A program made the translations under genes and the position numbers. Shown piece by piece: positions 55,049 to 63,771 of a stretch of 64,000 bases of DNA (position 1 is its first letter; the number at the start of each line of letters is the position of its first letter). Origin of the DNA: Candidatus Kryptobacter tengchongensis (lineage in GTDB: Bacteria; Bacteroidota; Ignavibacteria; Kryptoniales; Kryptoniaceae). Location of the stretch: positions 168,276 to 232,275 of the forward strand of contig FAON01000009.1 of NCBI GenBank assembly GCA_001485605.1. Reading direction: 5' to 3'. The notes under the pieces were generated by a model. It was not told the DNA's origin and made no database searches. It was given only the letters and a program-made list of their open reading frames with translations.

Positions 55049-56314
55049 CTATTTTTCCCAGTATTCATTCCCATAGGCATCTATGAAGCCAATCTTTCTA
55101 TTTAATAGAACACGACAAAGTCCCTTAGAAAAACCCCCATAAAAATCATCATACTTTATTTCTATTACTTCTTTGCCTGACTTATCTATAAAGCCAATTT
55201 TGTCGTTAAACAGAACAGGAGCAAGACCTTCAGAGAAATTAAACACACCATCGTATTTTAATGGTATCACCTCTTTACCTGTTTTATCAATAAACCCCCA
55301 TTTGCCATTCAATTTAACCCTTGCGAGACCTTCCGAAAAAACATCAACTTCATCATATTTTGCTGGTATTACCTCTTTACCTGTTTTATCAATAAACCCC
55401 CATTTGCCATTTATTCCAACAGGAGCAAAGCCTTCGGAAAAATTACCCGCACCATCGTATTTTAATGGTATCACCTCTTTTCCTGTCTTATCAATAAAGC
55501 CATACTTGCTACTGGTAAGTTCTGAATAACAAACCCTTGCGAGACCTTCCTTGAAATTGTCTGCATAATCATACTTTATTTCTGTCACCTCTTTACCCGT
55601 CTTATCTACATAGCCTACTTTGCCATTCAACAGGATAACCGCAAGACCTTCAGAGAAATTACCCGCACCATCGTATTTTAATGGTGTCACCTCTTTCCCT
55701 GTCTTATCAATAAACCCAAATTTGCCATTCAACTTAACTCTTGCGAGACCTTCAGAAAAATTATCTCCCTCGTCATATTTTATTTCTATCACTTCTTTAC
55801 CTGATTTATCTACATAGCCTACTTTGCCATTCAACAGAACAATTACAAGACCTTCAGAAAAATCACCCACGGCATCATATTTCAGTGGTATCACCTCTTT
55901 ACCTGTCTTATCAACAAAACCCCATTTGCCACCACTAAAATTACCTAATATATCAAATTCTCCACCTACATTAACCTTTGCAAGTCCCTCTTTAAAACTT
56001 TCCGCATAATTATACTTTAATGGAATCACCTCTTTACCTGTCTTATCTATAAAGCCGAAGGCAGCAAACGATGCCACTAAAGCGAGATCTTCATAAAAAG
56101 GTTCTACATGGACATATTTGCATTCAATAACTATCTTCTTATTCCTATCACAGAAGCCCCATTTGTCATGGTAATCCGGTTTGCGGTAGGGGATAAGTTC
56201 AGGCGGTTGTGGGAGATTCTGGGCAAGTAAAAAAATAGCATTTGAAACAAAAAACATTAAAAAAGCTATTTTAAATAAAAGTGAAAAAACGAAAGTTTGG
56301 TTTAGCCTTTTCAT
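55049..56314 (-). CDS. Long secreted WG-repeat protein (about 11 repeats)
   Basis: 421 residues. Signal peptide, shared PPELIPYRKPDYHDKWGFCD segment with a small insertion, then about eleven WG repeats of about 34 residues, many nearly identical (GKWGFIDKTGKEVIPLKYDG). It ends in GFIDAYGNEYWEK. High similarity between internal repeats points to recent expansion within the gene. No tail domain is present. Confidence 0.87.
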   Translation of the reverse strand: MKRLNQTFVFSLLFKIAFLMFFVSNAIFLLAQNLPQPPELIPYRKPDYHDKWGFCDRNKKIVIECKYVHVEPFYEDLALVASFAAFGFIDKTGKEVIPLKYNYAESFKEGLAKVNVGGEFDILGNFSGGKWGFVDKTGKEVIPLKYDAVGDFSEGLVIVLLNGKVGYVDKSGKEVIEIKYDEGDNFSEGLARVKLNGKFGFIDKTGKEVTPLKYDGAGNFSEGLAVILLNGKVGYVDKTGKEVTEIKYDYADNFKEGLARVCYSELTSSKYGFIDKTGKEVIPLKYDGAGNFSEGFAPVGINGKWGFIDKTGKEVIPAKYDEVDVFSEGLARVKLNGKWGFIDKTGKEVIPLKYDGVFNFSEGLAPVLFNDKIGFIDKSGKEVIEIKYDDFYGGFSKGLCRVLLNRKIGFIDAYGNEYWEK

Positions 56315-56353
56315 GACTGCCTCCTTTGTTTAGTTTGTTGTTTATTTAGTTTT

Positions 56354-57625
56354 CTATTTATCCCAGTATTCATTCCCATAAGCATCAATATAACCCCGCT
56401 CGCCATTTAACTCTACTTCAGCAAGACCTTCTTTAAAATCACTAACAAAATCATATTTTATTGGAATTACTTCTCTCCCTGTTTTGTCTATAAATCCCCA
56501 TTTACCACCTTTTATTTTTACTAAAGACCCTGAGGTCCCACCTTTATTAACTTTTGCAAGACCTTCTTTAAAATCCCCCGCATAATCGTATTTGGTAGGT
56601 ATTACAATTCTGCCTGTTTTATCTATGTAGCCCCATCTGCCCTTTAGCTTCACTGCGGCAAGCTCGTCTGAAAAAACATGTACTTCATCATATTTTATTG
56701 GTATTACTATTTTACCCGTGGTATCAATATAACCATATTTGTTGTTTAATTTAACTACTGCAAGACCTTCTTTAAAACTCCACGCATAATCGTACTTTAT
56801 TGGTATGACTATTTTGCCTGTCTTGTCAATATATCCATACTTATGATTTAGCTCAACTATTGCGCGACCTTCTGAAAAATCACCAGCCCAATAATATCTT
56901 GGTGGTATTACCATTTTGCCTGCTTTATCTATATAGCCCCATTTGTCATACCCTCTTATTGCAGCAAGACCTTCGGAAAAATCACTGGCATAAAAATTTC
57001 CTGATATGGACTCTTTTCCTGTCTTGTCTATATACCAATAGTTGTTATTCAATTTTACTCTTGCAAAACCTTCTTTAAAGTCGTATGCTTCATCGTATTT
57101 TATTGGTATAATTTCTTTCCCTGCTTTATCCACAAAACCAAATTTATTATTTAATTCTACTTTTGCAACATCTTCTATAAAATCCCCTATAAAGTCATAT
57201 TTAATTGGTACGACCTCATCACCCTTTTTATTTATATATCCCCACTTGCCACCTGCTACATGTCTCAAGTCTTTTGCTATTCCTCCTAAATTTACTTTGG
57301 CGAGTCCTTCTTTAAAATTATCAGCAAAACTATATTTTATTGGTATTACATTATTTCCTGTTTCATCTATATAACCCCATTTGCTATACATTCGCACTGC
57401 AGCAAGCCCTTCAGAAAATGGCAGAACCTGATGATATTTACATTCTATTACAATTTTTTTATTTTTATCGCAAAATCCCCATTTGTCGCCCTTACGGTAA
57501 GGTATCAGTTCAGGTGGTTGCGGGAGATTCTGGGCAAACAGGATGTCTGCACCGAGAATCAAAATTATTAAGAAAACCACTTGGGATAGCTCCGTGAAGA
57601 CCGAGGTTTGTTTTGGTTTTATCAT
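56354..57625 (-). CDS. Long secreted WG-repeat protein (about 11 repeats)
   Basis: 423 residues. Signal peptide to about DILFAQ, the shared QNLPQPPELIPYRKGDKWGF segment, then about eleven WG repeats, two of them with inserts (after AKVNLGG and AKVNKGG). It ends in GYIDAYGNEYWDK. It is the first gene of the WG row. Its repeats have diverged more from one another than those of the next gene. A short WG fragment lies just upstream. Confidence 0.87.
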   Translation of the reverse strand: MIKPKQTSVFTELSQVVFLIILILGADILFAQNLPQPPELIPYRKGDKWGFCDKNKKIVIECKYHQVLPFSEGLAAVRMYSKWGYIDETGNNVIPIKYSFADNFKEGLAKVNLGGIAKDLRHVAGGKWGYINKKGDEVVPIKYDFIGDFIEDVAKVELNNKFGFVDKAGKEIIPIKYDEAYDFKEGFARVKLNNNYWYIDKTGKESISGNFYASDFSEGLAAIRGYDKWGYIDKAGKMVIPPRYYWAGDFSEGRAIVELNHKYGYIDKTGKIVIPIKYDYAWSFKEGLAVVKLNNKYGYIDTTGKIVIPIKYDEVHVFSDELAAVKLKGRWGYIDKTGRIVIPTKYDYAGDFKEGLAKVNKGGTSGSLVKIKGGKWGFIDKTGREVIPIKYDFVSDFKEGLAEVELNGERGYIDAYGNEYWDK

Positions 57626-57650
57626 GAGAATACTTCTGTTTAGTTTATTT

Positions 57651-57698
57651 TTCAGTATTTCATTCCCGAATGCAAGTCCTTCGGAAAAAACATTATTT
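57651..57698 (-). pseudogene. Remnant of a sixth WG-repeat gene
   Basis: The minus strand reads NVFSEGLAFGNEILK, joining a WG-repeat phrase (xxFSEGLA) to the C-terminal GNEYW-type ending of these genes. At DNA level, CAGTATTTCATTCCCGAATG and GCAAGTCCTTCGGAAAAA match the 3' ends and repeat stretches of intact neighbours. It has no start and looks like a deletion relic in the 208-base gap upstream of the first WG gene. Confidence 0.5.
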
Positions 57699-57833
57699 TT
57701 CGTTTATATATACATTTGTTTGTCGTTAGTTTAGCATAAGCAAATTCTTTGTAGAAGGATGAATCTAAATTATGTTTATTTTTATTGCTGAATTCATTAT
57801 TTAAAATTTTATATTTCAACACTTTCACATCTT

Positions 57834-60800
57834 TTATTTTACAATTGCCAGTGGGAAATCTTGACCTTTTGAGTCAGCTATTGGGTATTGTGCCTCTTGC
57901 CTGTATTTTTTGGTTATCTCAGGCAACTGTTCCTCCACATAACCCATAAGTTTACGCACAGTCACCGTCTCTGTCCCACCAGATGCCTTACCATTTAACC
58001 CCTCAAGTATCGTATATGTAAATACCCCATGCCCAAGCTCCCCAACCTCAGCTGCAAACTGCTCCTTCGTTGATGCTGCTATCACATGGACACCAGTTGA
58101 CCTTGAAAGCTGAGAAAGTGCCTTCCTATCCTCAAGCCCCCTCATGGCTAAAACCAAACCACCTGACTTACACGCATCTATCATCACAAGAACCTTCTGC
58201 GCACCTATACCCCTTATCAAATCAGCCAACTCCCGAGATGAAACACCTCTATTGATCAACTCCTCCTCCCGCTCAGGATATGTTAACTCATGGGGTATAA
58301 AATACCACTCCCCTCTTGCATTCTCACCATGCCCAGCCAAATATACCACCACCGCATCCTGTGGATTAGTAGAACCAAGACCCCCGAGATTTGAAATTAT
58401 AGCATCCTTAGTCGCATACTCGTTGTAAAGCTCTATAATCTTAACCTCCTTGAATAACCTCCCACCCCTCTCCCTGAAAAACTGGGCTATTGACCTTGCA
58501 TCCGGCTCAGCATAGTTTAGATTCAAAGATGTGTTCTTATACCTATTTATCCCAACAACAAAAACATAAAGTGAAACATCCTTCTTTGGAGCTGTTAACT
58601 TCACAACAATCTCATAGGGATTAGACTCAGTCCTATCCCTGCTGAAACCAACCGCCCTGAAAATGTTTACCCCATCAACAAGGGTCACACTGTAACTTTT
58701 GACAACCTCACCCTCGCCCGAGACAAGCTTTATACCCCTTCTCTCCTCCCCCACCACCTTCCCGTTGTGATAAAGCCTTATCTCATCTATACCACCCCCC
58801 ATATCCCTTGCGTAAATCGTGACTGTAAGTGTATCCGTGCTTAAAGTAGCATCCGCCATCGGATAAACTATCTTCACCTCGGGTGGCGCCAATACCCCCT
58901 GTCTTATATCAGCAACAACCTCAACCCTCTTGCCCTGTAAAACAGAAGCAACATAAACAGGATTGCAAAACTTCTCAAAGAAATTGTCTATTGAATAAAC
59001 ATTTTTACCAATGCTAACATTTATATACCTTGCTCCATTTTCTGATGCATTGAAATAACCCTCAGGGGTTATAACCACCCATTCCCCATCTTCAAAACCG
59101 ATAAACTGTGCAATCTCCTTGCCCGTGTTGATATCCCACATCCGAATTGTGCCATCATAACTTCCTGAAACTACATATCTACCCTCTGAACTTATAGATA
59201 CCGAAGTAACCTCATCTGTATGTCCTTCAAATCTCCTTATCTCCTTTGTTGTTGATATGTCCCAAAGCCTGATTGTTTTATCTCCGTGTCCAGAAATTAC
59301 ATACTTACCATCTGGAGTTATGGCTATTGAGTTAACCCAATCGTTTATTTCAACCCGATTTGTAAGTTTTTCAAATGTAGAAAACACTGATCCGCGCCAA
59401 AGTATGAGCTTACCATTCACATCTCCAATGATAGCAAACTTACCATCTGGGCTTATGGCTACTGTAATTCTACCTGCATATCCTTCAAATTTTCTAATTT
59501 CTCTGTCAGTTGTTATATCCCAGAGCTTAGCGGTTCCATCTTCGCTTCCAGAAATCACATACCTACCGTCCGGGCTTACAGCCACTGAGGTAACATAATC
59601 CCCATGTCCTTCAAATGTTCTAATTTCTCTACCCGTTGATATGTCCCAAAGTTTAATGGTCTTATCCCAACTTCCAGAGACAACATACTTACCATCTGGG
59701 GTTATGGCTACCGAAGTAATCTCACTTGTATGTCCTTCAAATGTTCTAATTTCTCTGCCTGTTGATATGTCCCAAAGTTTAATGGTCCCACCTGAACCTC
59801 CAAAAGCAACATACTTACCATCCGGGGTTATGGCTACTGAAGTAATCCAACTTGTTTGTTTAAATGTTCTAATTCCTTTGCCTGTGTTGATATCCCATAG
59901 CCTAAGCGTCCAACCCGCTTCTCCAGAGATAACATATCTCCCGTCTGGACTTATAGCTACTGCTTTAATTTTTTCAATTGGTTGTCCTTTAAATGTTATA
60001 ACTTCCATACCCGTTGATATGTCCCAAAGTTTAATGGTCTTATCCCAACTTCCAGAGACAACATATCTACCATCTGGGGTTATGGCTACCGAAGTAACTT
60101 GAAACGCATGCCCTTTAAATGTTCTAATTTCCATCCCAGTTGATATGTCCCAAAGCTTGATAGTTTTATCCTGACTTCCAGAGGCAACATACTTACCATC
60201 TGGACTTATGGCTACCGAAGTAATCCAATCTGTATGTCCTTTAAATGTTCTAATTTCTCTGCCTGTTGATATGTCCCAAAGCTTAACGGCATTATCCGAA
60301 CTTCCAGAGACAACATACTTACCATCTGGGCTTATAGCTACTGAAGTAACTAAACCCTCATGCCCCGCAAATGTTCGTATCTCTTTGCCAGTTGATATGT
60401 CCCATAGCTTGATAATCCAACTGTTGCTTCCAGAAATCACATATTTACCATCTGGGCTTACGGCTACTGAAGTAACCCAATTTGTATGTCCTTTAAATGT
60501 TCTAATTTCTCTGCCTGTTGATATGTCCCAAAGCTTGATGGTTTTATCCTGACTTCCAGAAACAATATACTTACCATCTGGGGTTATGGCTACTGAAGTG
60601 ACTTTATCCGTATGCCCCGCAAATGTTCTAATCTCTCGCCCCGTTAATATATCCCAAATTTTTAGAGTTTTATCATAACTTCCAGAAATCACATACTTAC
60701 CATCTGGACTTATGGCTACCGAAGTAATCCAATCTGTATGTCCTTTAAATGTTCTAATTTCTCTGCCTGTTGATATGTCCCAAAGCTTGATGGTTTTATC

Positions 60801-60971
60801 CTGACTTCCAGAAACAATATACTTACCATCTGAACTTATGGCTACTGAAGTAACATCATCCGTATGTCCTAATTGCACGAAGATCTCTGGTTTTTCATCT
60901 GTAAAACTCCCGCCTGAAAAAGCAACTGAGACTGAAAACGCTAAAATTGCTATTATTTCCACTACCTTCAT
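57834..60971 (-). CDS. Secreted WD40-repeat protein with C-terminal caspase (C14) domain
   Basis: 1045 residues. A signal peptide (IIAILAFSVSVAFSGG) is followed by 14 WD40 repeats (IKLWDISTGREIRTFKGH type; about residues 30-620), enough for two seven-bladed propellers. An Ig-like linker (about 680-790) leads to a caspase-fold peptidase: FVVGINRYK, catalytic His881 in YLAGHGE and Cys934 in MIDACKSGG. Both catalytic residues are intact. Bacterial WD40-caspase proteins are usually cytosolic; here a signal peptide puts it outside the cytoplasm. GGAGGA precedes the ATG. The substrate and trigger are unknown; the propellers probably bind a partner. Confidence 0.9.
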   Translation of the reverse strand: MKVVEIIAILAFSVSVAFSGGSFTDEKPEIFVQLGHTDDVTSVAISSDGKYIVSGSQDKTIKLWDISTGREIRTFKGHTDWITSVAISPDGKYVISGSYDKTLKIWDILTGREIRTFAGHTDKVTSVAITPDGKYIVSGSQDKTIKLWDISTGREIRTFKGHTNWVTSVAVSPDGKYVISGSNSWIIKLWDISTGKEIRTFAGHEGLVTSVAISPDGKYVVSGSSDNAVKLWDISTGREIRTFKGHTDWITSVAISPDGKYVASGSQDKTIKLWDISTGMEIRTFKGHAFQVTSVAITPDGRYVVSGSWDKTIKLWDISTGMEVITFKGQPIEKIKAVAISPDGRYVISGEAGWTLRLWDINTGKGIRTFKQTSWITSVAITPDGKYVAFGGSGGTIKLWDISTGREIRTFEGHTSEITSVAITPDGKYVVSGSWDKTIKLWDISTGREIRTFEGHGDYVTSVAVSPDGRYVISGSEDGTAKLWDITTDREIRKFEGYAGRITVAISPDGKFAIIGDVNGKLILWRGSVFSTFEKLTNRVEINDWVNSIAITPDGKYVISGHGDKTIRLWDISTTKEIRRFEGHTDEVTSVSISSEGRYVVSGSYDGTIRMWDINTGKEIAQFIGFEDGEWVVITPEGYFNASENGARYINVSIGKNVYSIDNFFEKFCNPVYVASVLQGKRVEVVADIRQGVLAPPEVKIVYPMADATLSTDTLTVTIYARDMGGGIDEIRLYHNGKVVGEERRGIKLVSGEGEVVKSYSVTLVDGVNIFRAVGFSRDRTESNPYEIVVKLTAPKKDVSLYVFVVGINRYKNTSLNLNYAEPDARSIAQFFRERGGRLFKEVKIIELYNEYATKDAIISNLGGLGSTNPQDAVVVYLAGHGENARGEWYFIPHELTYPEREEELINRGVSSRELADLIRGIGAQKVLVMIDACKSGGLVLAMRGLEDRKALSQLSRSTGVHVIAASTKEQFAAEVGELGHGVFTYTILEGLNGKASGGTETVTVRKLMGYVEEQLPEITKKYRQEAQYPIADSKGQDFPLAIVK

Positions 60972-61017
60972 CTCTCCTCCAGTCTTATGTTGTTATTTTT
61001 TTAACCTTTGATTTTAC

Positions 61018-61060
61018 TCACTCCCTACCCCCTCTATATTCATAGAGGGGGGGGTGAAAA
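61018..61060. repeat. Degenerate copy of the palindromic intergenic repeat (block D)
   Basis: CTCACTCCCTACCCCCTCTATATTCATAGAGGGGGGGG-type sequence follows the family layout (TCACTC arm, C-run, short inverted repeat CTCTAT/ATAGAG, G-run). It sits between the WD40-caspase gene and the propeller gene, only partly preserved. Confidence 0.65.
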
Positions 61061-61086
61061 GTTAGAAGTATCGGGAGTATAAGCAA

Positions 61087-63117
61087 TCACTTAACTAATA
61101 TCATCTTCTTTACACTTACAAAATTACCAGCCTCAATCTTGTAAAAATATACGCCGCTTGGCAAACCCAGCGCGTTGAAATTCACCCTGTATCTACCAAT
61201 CTCAAAATCATCATTAACAAGCGTTTTAACCTCTCTGCCAAGGATATCATAAACAACAAGCTTAACCCTTGTCCTCTTTGCGATGTCAAATTCAATTGTT
61301 GTCGCAGGGTTAAACGGATTTGGATAATTCTGGTAAAGTGTAAATCCCTCTAGAATCACATTCTCTTTTCTCTCATAAACATCAAGTATAACTCCTCCCT
61401 CGCGATATACAGCAAGCCCCCTTTCACTCGTCCCAATCCATTTGTTCCCTAAATTGTCTATCGCTACTGCCTTAATATAATTAACCGGCAGACCTGAATT
61501 TGATGTGTTATAAACTGTCCAATTCACTCCATCAAACTTTGCTAATCCTCCACCATATGTCCCAATCCATTTGTTTCCCTGCCCATCTATCGCAATTGCA
61601 AGAACATAATTCTTTGGCAGACCTGAATTTGAAATGTTATAAACAGTCCAATTTACTCCATCAAACTTTGCTAACCCTTTCACCCATGTTCCAATCCATT
61701 TGTTACCCTGCCCATCTATCGCGATAGCAAGAACACTATCACTTGGCAGACCTGAGTTTGAAGTTTTATAAACTGTCCAGTTTGCTCCGTCAAACTTTGC
61801 TAATCCTTCCAATGTCCCAATCCATTTGTTCCCCTGCCCATCTATTGCTATAGCATTAACAACATTATTTGGCAAACCAGAATTCCATTTCCCATAAACA
61901 GTCCACTTTGCACCATCAAACTTTGCCAAACCTCCAGGTGTTCCAATCCACTTATTACCAGAGTCATCTACTGCTATTGCAGAAACATAATTATCCGGCA
62001 AACCCGAATTTGATTTGTTATAAACAGTCCAGTTTACACCATAGAACTTTGCTAAGCCTTCATATGTTCCGATCCATTTGCTTCCTGAATTATCTATCAA
62101 TATCGCATTAATACGATTATCCGGCAGACCGGAATTTGATGTTTTATAAACAGTCCAGTTTACTCCATCAAACTTTGCTAAACTACCGCCATATGTTCCA
62201 ATCCACTTATTTCCAGAATTATCTGAAACTATTGCTCTAATTTGATCGGATGGTAATCCAGAATTTGATGTTTTATAAACAGTCCATTTTACACCGTCAA
62301 ATTTTGCCAAACCACCGCTATATGTCCCAATCCATTTATTCCCCGAATCGTCGACTGCTATCGTTGTAATATCGTTACTTGGCAGTCCGGAATTTGATGT
62401 TTTATAGACAGTCCATTTTACTCCGTCAAATTTTGCCAACCCCCACGAAGTTCCAATCCACTTATTTCCCGAACGATCTACAACTATTGCTTGAACTCGA
62501 TTAGATGGCAGACCGGAATTTGATGTGTTATAAACCGACCAATTTACACCGTCAAACTTTACTAAACCGCTACTATATGTTCCAATCCATATGTTTCCTG
62601 AATCGTCTATTGCTATTGTCGTGACATCGTTGCTTGGCAAACCTGAATTATACGAGGTATAAGAAGTCCAATTTACACCGTCAAATTTTGCCACTCCATA
62701 TGTCCCAATCCATTTGTTTCCTGATTTATCCAATACTACTGCGACAATTCTATTAAATGGCAAACTGGAATTTGATGTGTTATAAACTGTCCAATTCACT
62801 CCATCAAATTTTGCCAAACCACCTCCAAAAGTCCCAATCCACTTGTTTCCCAAATCATCCACTGCTATTGATCTAACATCATTATTTGGTAAACCAGAAT
62901 TTAATATGTCGTAAAAAACCTTCTCACCGGTATTCATATTCAACTTTACAAGTCCACCACCCTCAGTGCCAATCCACACAGAGTTACCTTCAATAGTTAA
63001 GGAATTAATATAATTGCCAAAAGTAGTGAAATTAATCCACTCAGGATTTTGAGATAGTAAAGGGTTGAAAATTAAAAAAGTGAATAAAGCAAGCGAGAAT
63101 AAAATTTTTTTCTTCAT
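61087..63117 (-). CDS. T9SS-secreted propeller protein with two-component-regulator-type (Reg_prop) repeats
   Basis: 676 residues. Signal peptide (ILFSLALFTFLIFNPLLS), then 13 repeats of about 42 residues of the form GNKWIGTYGGGLAKFDGVNW...SGLPSN, which match the propeller repeats found in the sensor part of hybrid two-component proteins; here there is no kinase. The last 90 residues are a textbook T9SS type A sorting domain (YQNYPNPFNPATTIEFDI, YDILGREVKTLV, LPSGVYFYKI). It should be exported and attached to the cell surface. A promoter about 510 bases upstream implies a long leader. Confidence 0.92.
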   Translation of the reverse strand: MKKKILFSLALFTFLIFNPLLSQNPEWINFTTFGNYINSLTIEGNSVWIGTEGGGLVKLNMNTGEKVFYDILNSGLPNNDVRSIAVDDLGNKWIGTFGGGLAKFDGVNWTVYNTSNSSLPFNRIVAVVLDKSGNKWIGTYGVAKFDGVNWTSYTSYNSGLPSNDVTTIAIDDSGNIWIGTYSSGLVKFDGVNWSVYNTSNSGLPSNRVQAIVVDRSGNKWIGTSWGLAKFDGVKWTVYKTSNSGLPSNDITTIAVDDSGNKWIGTYSGGLAKFDGVKWTVYKTSNSGLPSDQIRAIVSDNSGNKWIGTYGGSLAKFDGVNWTVYKTSNSGLPDNRINAILIDNSGSKWIGTYEGLAKFYGVNWTVYNKSNSGLPDNYVSAIAVDDSGNKWIGTPGGLAKFDGAKWTVYGKWNSGLPNNVVNAIAIDGQGNKWIGTLEGLAKFDGANWTVYKTSNSGLPSDSVLAIAIDGQGNKWIGTWVKGLAKFDGVNWTVYNISNSGLPKNYVLAIAIDGQGNKWIGTYGGGLAKFDGVNWTVYNTSNSGLPVNYIKAVAIDNLGNKWIGTSERGLAVYREGGVILDVYERKENVILEGFTLYQNYPNPFNPATTIEFDIAKRTRVKLVVYDILGREVKTLVNDDFEIGRYRVNFNALGLPSGVYFYKIEAGNFVSVKKMILVK

Positions 63118-63439
63118 GGCTTTTCTCCTTTCAATTTAATTTTAAATTAATTTTTCATCTTCGCCAAGACAGAACAGATCCTTTCGGCTCATTTGCCCAC
63201 CCTTTCTTTCAATCCTTAAAAAAGGGTTGAGAACATTAAATCAGCGTCATTTACTTAACATTAATATCTTTGTCATTTCAATTAACTCTGGAAAAACTGA
63301 CAATGAGTCCTTCGTTTTGATAATTTCCCAAATTTTTTACAATCAAGCGCTAAGAAATTTGTCTTCGGGTTCGTAATCGGGGAAATGTTAATTAAAGTAC
63401 CGAAGAAAAATACGAGGAAGGATACTTTAAGTAATTAAC

Positions 63440-63625
63440 CATAACCCCTCAATACTGCCCGCGATCCCAAGGCGGGAAAATATAAAGGCGAATATAAAAT
63501 ATTTAAAATGTGCAGTATAAAACCCTTTCACAAAATAATTATTAACGGTATCTGCCAAAGGGAATCGCTTTGCTAACCCGAGGACAGACGCTCTTTAAAA
63601 AGAACAGATACCGTAGCCCCTCCAC
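63440..63625 (-). ncRNA. Candidate structured leader or small RNA
   Basis: Directly downstream of a near-consensus minus-strand promoter, two nested inverted-repeat domains occur. ACGGTATCTG (63545-63554) pairs with CAGATACCGT (63605-63614) and encloses a CAAAG/CTTTG hairpin (63556-63572). ATACTGC (63452-63458) pairs with GCAGTAT (63512-63518) and encloses a CCCGC/GCGGG hairpin (63458-63476). No known riboswitch or housekeeping RNA signature was recognised. It could be part of the propeller gene's leader or a separate RNA. Confidence 0.4.
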
Positions 63626-63630
63626 AAGCA

Positions 63631-63659
63631 AATATACAAATTAGATTTGTATTTGTCAA
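63631..63659 (-). promoter_or_regulatory. Near-consensus sigma70-type promoter, leftward
   Basis: On the minus strand TTGACA (63659-63654) and TATATT (63636-63631) are exactly 17 bases apart, again with the extended -35 CTTGACAAA. Transcription would begin near 63624, about 510 bases before the propeller gene's ATG at 63117 and immediately before the inverted-repeat region. Confidence 0.65.
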
Positions 63660-63771
63660 GGGATAAGTGCATTTTGGGAAGTTAACTTTTAAAATTGAGA
63701 AATTTTTACTTTCTCTGAGGGATATGGGTTTCATCCAATTGGGTATCCCTATAATAAAAACTCATAAACCA

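Noticed and set aside
55173..56009. Plus-strand frames opposite the WG-repeat genes
   Set aside because: Antisense shadows created by the repeated WG units; the same phrase recurs in each because the repeats do.
59257..60552. Several plus-strand frames opposite the WD40 gene
   Set aside because: They are repetitive antisense readings of the WD40 repeats, with no domain, signal or ribosome binding site.
63440..63625. Candidate RNA as a known riboswitch, 6S RNA, tmRNA or RNase P RNA
   Set aside because: None of the conserved sequences that I know for these classes could be matched; only inverted repeats support it.
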